Assembly (NCBI RefSeq): GCF_002803075.1
Contig: NZ_NNBK01000012.1
Span: 124,001-188,000, forward strand
Length of the DNA stretch: 64,000 nucleotides
Source of the DNA: Streptomyces sp. CB01373
Lineage (GTDB): Bacteria > Actinomycetota > Actinomycetes > Streptomycetales > Streptomycetaceae
Direction of reading: 5' to 3'
Shown piece after piece: positions 63,601-64,000 of this stretch (positions are counted from its first letter, which is position 1; each line of letters begins with the position of its first letter). The notes under the pieces were generated by a model. That model was not told the DNA's origin. It made no database searches and was given only the letters and a program-made list of their open reading frames with translations. A program made the translations under genes and the position numbers.

Positions 63601-64000
63601 GGTCGCAGGTGTTCGTCCAGTACGTAGACCCGGGTGTTGGCGATGGGGCGGCCGATCGAGGGTGCCTGATCGCAGGGGGTCAGCGGTTGGCTCATCGTGG
63701 CGCATACGGTGGTTTCGGTCGGTCCGTACGCGTTGATCATGCGTCGGCCGGGCGCCCACCGCGCCACCAGCTCAGGAGAGCACGCCTCACCCGCGACGAC
63801 CAGAGTCGACGGCGTCAGGTCGGCCGCGCCGAACGCGGACAGGGCCGAGGGCGGCAGAGTGACGTGGGTGACGCCGAGGTCCCGGTCCGCGAGCGCCTTC
63901 AGGGGTTCCTCGGAAGGTGCCAGTACGAGGGCCGCGCCGGTCAGCAGGGCACCGCACAGATCCCAGAAAGAGGCGTCGAAACTGGGCGAGGAGACCTGGA
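54615..64000 (-). CDS. Non-ribosomal peptide synthetase, C-terminal part (A-PCP / C-A-NMT-PCP / C-A-PCP-TE)
   Basis: The 5' end lies beyond the right edge; at least 3127 codons are seen. Domains (window coordinates, N to C): partial A1 to about 63150; PCP1 (GGHSLLATR, Ser near 63000); C1 about 62855-61530 (HHIAGDG); A2 about 61500-58850, carrying an N-methyltransferase insertion (VLEVGAGTGLLL near 59945-59980); PCP2 (Ser near 58690); C2 about 58530-57190 (HHIASDG); A3 about 57160-55720; PCP3 (Ser near 55570); TE about 55440-54618 (GWSAGG, Ser near 55177). Specificity residues by eye are DAWTVAAVC (A1, Phe-like), DASTVAAVC (A2, Tyr-like) and DAYWWGGTF (A3, Val-like). No epimerase domain is visible. 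The TE releases the product as acid or macrocycle. MbtH follows immediately. Confidence 0.97.
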   Translation of the reverse strand, partial: QVSSPSFDASFWDLCGALLTGAALVLAPSEEPLKALADRDLGVTHVTLPPSALSAFGAADLTPSTLVVAGEACSPELVARWAPGRRMINAYGPTETTVCATMSQPLTPCDQAPSIGRPIANTRVYVLDEHLRPVPPGVPGELYVAGAGLARGYLNRPALTAERFLADPYGPTGNRMYRTGDLVRRRTDGNLEYITRADQQVKVRGFRIEPGEIEAVLTTHPDVAQAAVIARQDRLVAYAVSTTEEPERLRAYLRERLPDYMVPSAVVTLGALPLTPNGKLDHAALPEPEFGGAGSGRAPRTPREQILCELFAEVLGVSDVGVDDGFFDLGGHSLLATRLAARVRTVLGAELGLRVLFEAPTVAGLAAALDGAGQARPALTAAERPERIPLSFAQRRLWFLDRMEGTSATYNIPLALRLTGDLDQQALRDALADVVARHESLRTVFAESDGVPYQRVLDVDEARPRVRLTVTSRGALSEQLADAARHPFDLASEPPLHAELFELTPDEHVLLLVIHHIAGDGWSTGPLSRDLATAYTARREGGKPDWSPLPAQYADYTLWQRDLLGDPGDEKSVFARQLSYWTGQLAGLPEQIALTSDRPRPAVASYRGGLLLVEMGPALHAGLADLARRSGASMFMVLQAALAALLGRLGAGTDIAVGSPIAGRTDEALDDLVGFFVNTLVMRTDLSGDPSFTELLGRVRESALEAFAHQDVPFEHLVEVVNPTRSLSHHPLFQVMFALQNAPMGDFDLPDLRVSHVAAPTGTAKFDLGISLFERSGDGGAPTGISGAVEYATDLFDRATVETLFARWTRLLEAVVAAPDRPIGAIDVLSPEERQRILVDDNDTAVPVPGNPLPAAFEAQVRATPDAVALAAGETTLTYTELNARANRFAHELIGRGVGPEQVVALVLPRSVELVVATLGVMKAGAAYLPVDPGYPQSRIALMLDDAKPVLVVDDPTMVTADGRPDTDPAVRLDPRHPAYVIYTSGSTGRPKGVVVSHAGVTSLVAAQVERFAIDTRSRVLQFASPSFDASVSEVFTSLLTGATLVLPPAGSPLSALTDPAAGVTHVTLVPSVLAAVPDGALSVSTLVVAGEACSPELVARWAPGRRMINAYGPTETTVCATMSQPLTPCDQAPSIGRPIANTRVYVLDEHLRPVPPGVPGELYVAGAGLARGYLNRPALTAERFLADPYGPTGNRMYRTGDLVRRRTDGNLEYITRADQQVKVRGFRIEPGEIEAVLTTHPDVAQAAVIARQDRAEDKQLVAYVVARHGAQPVRDHGVEQDHVGEWREIYDALPVTAGEVSFGQNFTGWNSSYDAEPIPVEQMREWRDATVERIRALRPRRVLEVGAGTGLLLSQLAPECETYWATDFSATAVDALTHHVKRSPGLAERVVLRTQPAHDTEGLPAGTFDTIVVNSVVQYFPTAAYLAEVVDRLMGLLAPGGTLFVGDVRNLRLLRSLTTAVQLHKADPDTDLAAVRGAVERGVRVEKELLVDPDYFTALHDRVDGLGAVTVQLKRGHHHNELTRYRYDVTLHKQPVAPLPLEVRTEVAWDGLDTLRGLLAEQDPAVLRVTDVPNGRVAREAAIARAVRTGDTPLPELLARLHAVDGDDGPDPEEFHALGAEYGRWVGVTWSGTADDAMDVVFADLSRLPSGVPDGLYRPARRGTQSTSLTNDPAGVRATGALMAEVRDWVRDRLPDHLVPSAFVALGALPLTAGGKLDRAALPAPDLGSTASSRAPRTPQEQLLAELFANVLGLPRVGVDDNFFDLGGHSLLATRLVSRVRAVLGVELDVRVLFETPSVAGLAQRLDDAGRAARPMLTPRPRPVRVPLSHAQRRLWFLHEMDGPSGTYNMPLALRLTGTLDRWALRESLADVVARHESLRTVFRAEGGVPYQHVLTPSEARPGLPVTDTDEAGLLERLAQAAGRGFGLDAEPPLRAELFALAPEEHVLLVVVHHIASDGWSMGPLSRDLATAYAARCRGEEPAWPPLPVQYADYTVWQRELLGEASDADSRFATQLGYWTEALAGLPEQITLPADRPRPANASHRGGQLAVRMDAELHQGLRELATAHGASVFMVLQASLATLLSRLGAGNDVPLGSPIAGRTDPALDDLVGFFVNTLVLRTDTSGDPAFSELLGRVRQTALAAYAHQDVPFEYLVEVLNPARSLAHHPLFQVMLALQNAPAADFALPGLNVGHVAAPTGTARVDLTFSLAEQHDGDGSPAGILGAVEYATDLFDPETVEALFGRWTRLLRAVVADPRQPISRIDTVSDEERVQLLAEGTGVELPEAGLPELFASRVRATPDAVAVVCGSTTLTYAELDARANRLAHALMGQGVRRETAVAVRLERSPELVVALLAIVKAGGVYVPLDPRFPSSRVDLIVRETGAALVLTEEVLTALNQAEARTTDPQVHCEPKQLAYVMYTSGSTGQPKGIGVTHHDVAGLALAPCWSGGAHERVLLLSPTAFDASTYEFWVPLLGGGRIVVAPPGQLDTQALRQVVADNEVTGLWLTAGFFRLVAEEQPDAFAGVREVWTGGDVVSATAVARVMEACPGIRVVNGYGPTETTTFAAHHRMTAPPDTTRGVPIGQPMANMRLHVLDTGLRLVPPGVVGELYIAGTGLARGYTSRPGMTAERFVADPFGPAGSRMYRTGDLVRRSADGTLEFTGRADDQVKLRGFRIEPGEIEAVLAGCPGIAQTAVVVREDRPGDKRLVAYLVPAPGSAPDPADLSERLRRALPEYMVPSAFVPLGSLPLTRNGKLDRAALPAPEYGASGPGRGPRNPREQLLCGLFAEVLGHERVGIDESFFDLGGHSLLAARLVSRIRETMGIGLGLRALFEAPTVAGLSERLATGGPEDAFDVVLPLRTTGDRTPLFCIHPGGGISWCYSGLLTHLGPEHPVYAIQARSLGRPEPRPTSYQEMAADYADQIRRIQPEGPYMLLGWSAGGLIAHAIAAELQGRGERTALLAILDAYPVKDVTFDEAPVPSERDVLVGMADCDPDELGDAPLTHQDVMEILRRRGSALANLEEHHIEAVVAIMINNATLALAHEPDVFDGDLLLFNSTIDRENDSANAGIWQPYVTGRIDSHDITTRHDRMTQPGSLAQIGPILAAKIADITGTAPNPTTCQEQ
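60235..60725. repeat. 491-bp A-domain repeat, copy in A2
   Basis: Collinear with 63298-63788 at an offset of exactly 3063 bp. By eye only two bases differ, both near 60261-60264, and similarity falls off sharply at either end. It encodes the A-domain stretch from core A5 (INAYGPTETT) to about A8 (VRGFRIEPGEIEAVL). Confidence 0.9.
63298..63788. repeat. 491-bp A-domain repeat, copy in A1
   Basis: Partner of 60235-60725. Beyond 63788 the two A domains diverge at once, including the part holding most specificity residues. The pattern suggests gene conversion or a recent module duplication with later replacement of flanks. Confidence 0.9.

Noticed and set aside
54615..64000. Epimerization domain in the visible NRPS modules
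   Set aside because: Each HHxxxDG-containing domain is followed by an A domain, as C domains are. No extra condensation-like domain lies after any PCP; stereochemistry set by upstream modules cannot be judged here.

Overview
The window reads as Streptomyces or a close actinomycete: very high GC, frequent GTG starts, genes coupled by ATGA/GTGA overlaps, a SpoIIE/PAS/GAF/HATPase phosphatase, a GPP34 protein, a complete myo-inositol locus and a large NRPS. Every call was made by eye from translations and motifs; no database search was run.

Layout. 0-0.8 kb: DUF309 protein and tRNA-Pro(GGG). 0.85-6 kb: BCCT-type betaine/choline transporter, regulatory phosphatase and a 5'-truncated Nudix gene. 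6-17 kb: myo-inositol catabolism, with a leftward operon (iolC, Cgl0159-type aldolase, iolB, iolD, GntR regulator) divergent from a rightward operon (ABC importer, IolE-like isomerase, IolG-like dehydrogenase). 17-22 kb: GPP34 protein, about 1 kb of GC-rich repeats with three 209-bp tandem units, a secreted serine hydrolase, and NhaA fused to a thioredoxin-fold domain. 21.9-26.2 kb: a second sugar/cyclitol-like locus (Gfo/Idh/MocA dehydrogenase, SDR, phytanoyl-CoA-type dioxygenase) divergent from a LacI regulator. 26.2-32.5 kb: an aromatic or tricarboxylate catabolic operon (FCD-type GntR, GalB-, GalC/LigK- and GalD-like enzymes, type I extradiol dioxygenase, AAHS transporter). 32.5-35.4 kb: regulators and small secreted or START-like proteins.

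35.5-49.65 kb is a probable remnant integrative island. It starts at a second, identical tRNA-Pro(GGG) gene. The tRNA 3' end with its terminator (96 bp) is repeated at 49.56 kb, and the last 47 codons of a tyrosine recombinase lie directly beside the tRNA, as attL/int normally do. Broken genes mark the edges. The intact core is a tightly packed five-gene operon: a Lon-like protease domain joined through one TM helix to a beta-propeller, a beta-propeller lipoprotein, a poly(A)-polymerase/CCA-type nucleotidyltransferase, an unknown protein, and a SLATT-like 2-TM protein. I regard this as the best candidate in the window for an undescribed conflict or defence system. An ABC exporter and a TetR/SDR pair with matching palindromic operators follow.

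49.65-64 kb: DUF5132 protein, alpha/beta hydrolase, then the 3' end of an NRPS operon on the minus strand (NRPS, MbtH, P450, START-like protein, 67-aa protein, type II thioesterase). The NRPS runs off the right edge. Its visible order is A(part)-PCP / C-A-NMT-PCP / C-A-PCP-TE, and specificity residues read by eye suggest Phe, N-methyl-Tyr and Val as the last three residues. A 491-bp stretch is nearly identical between the first two A domains.
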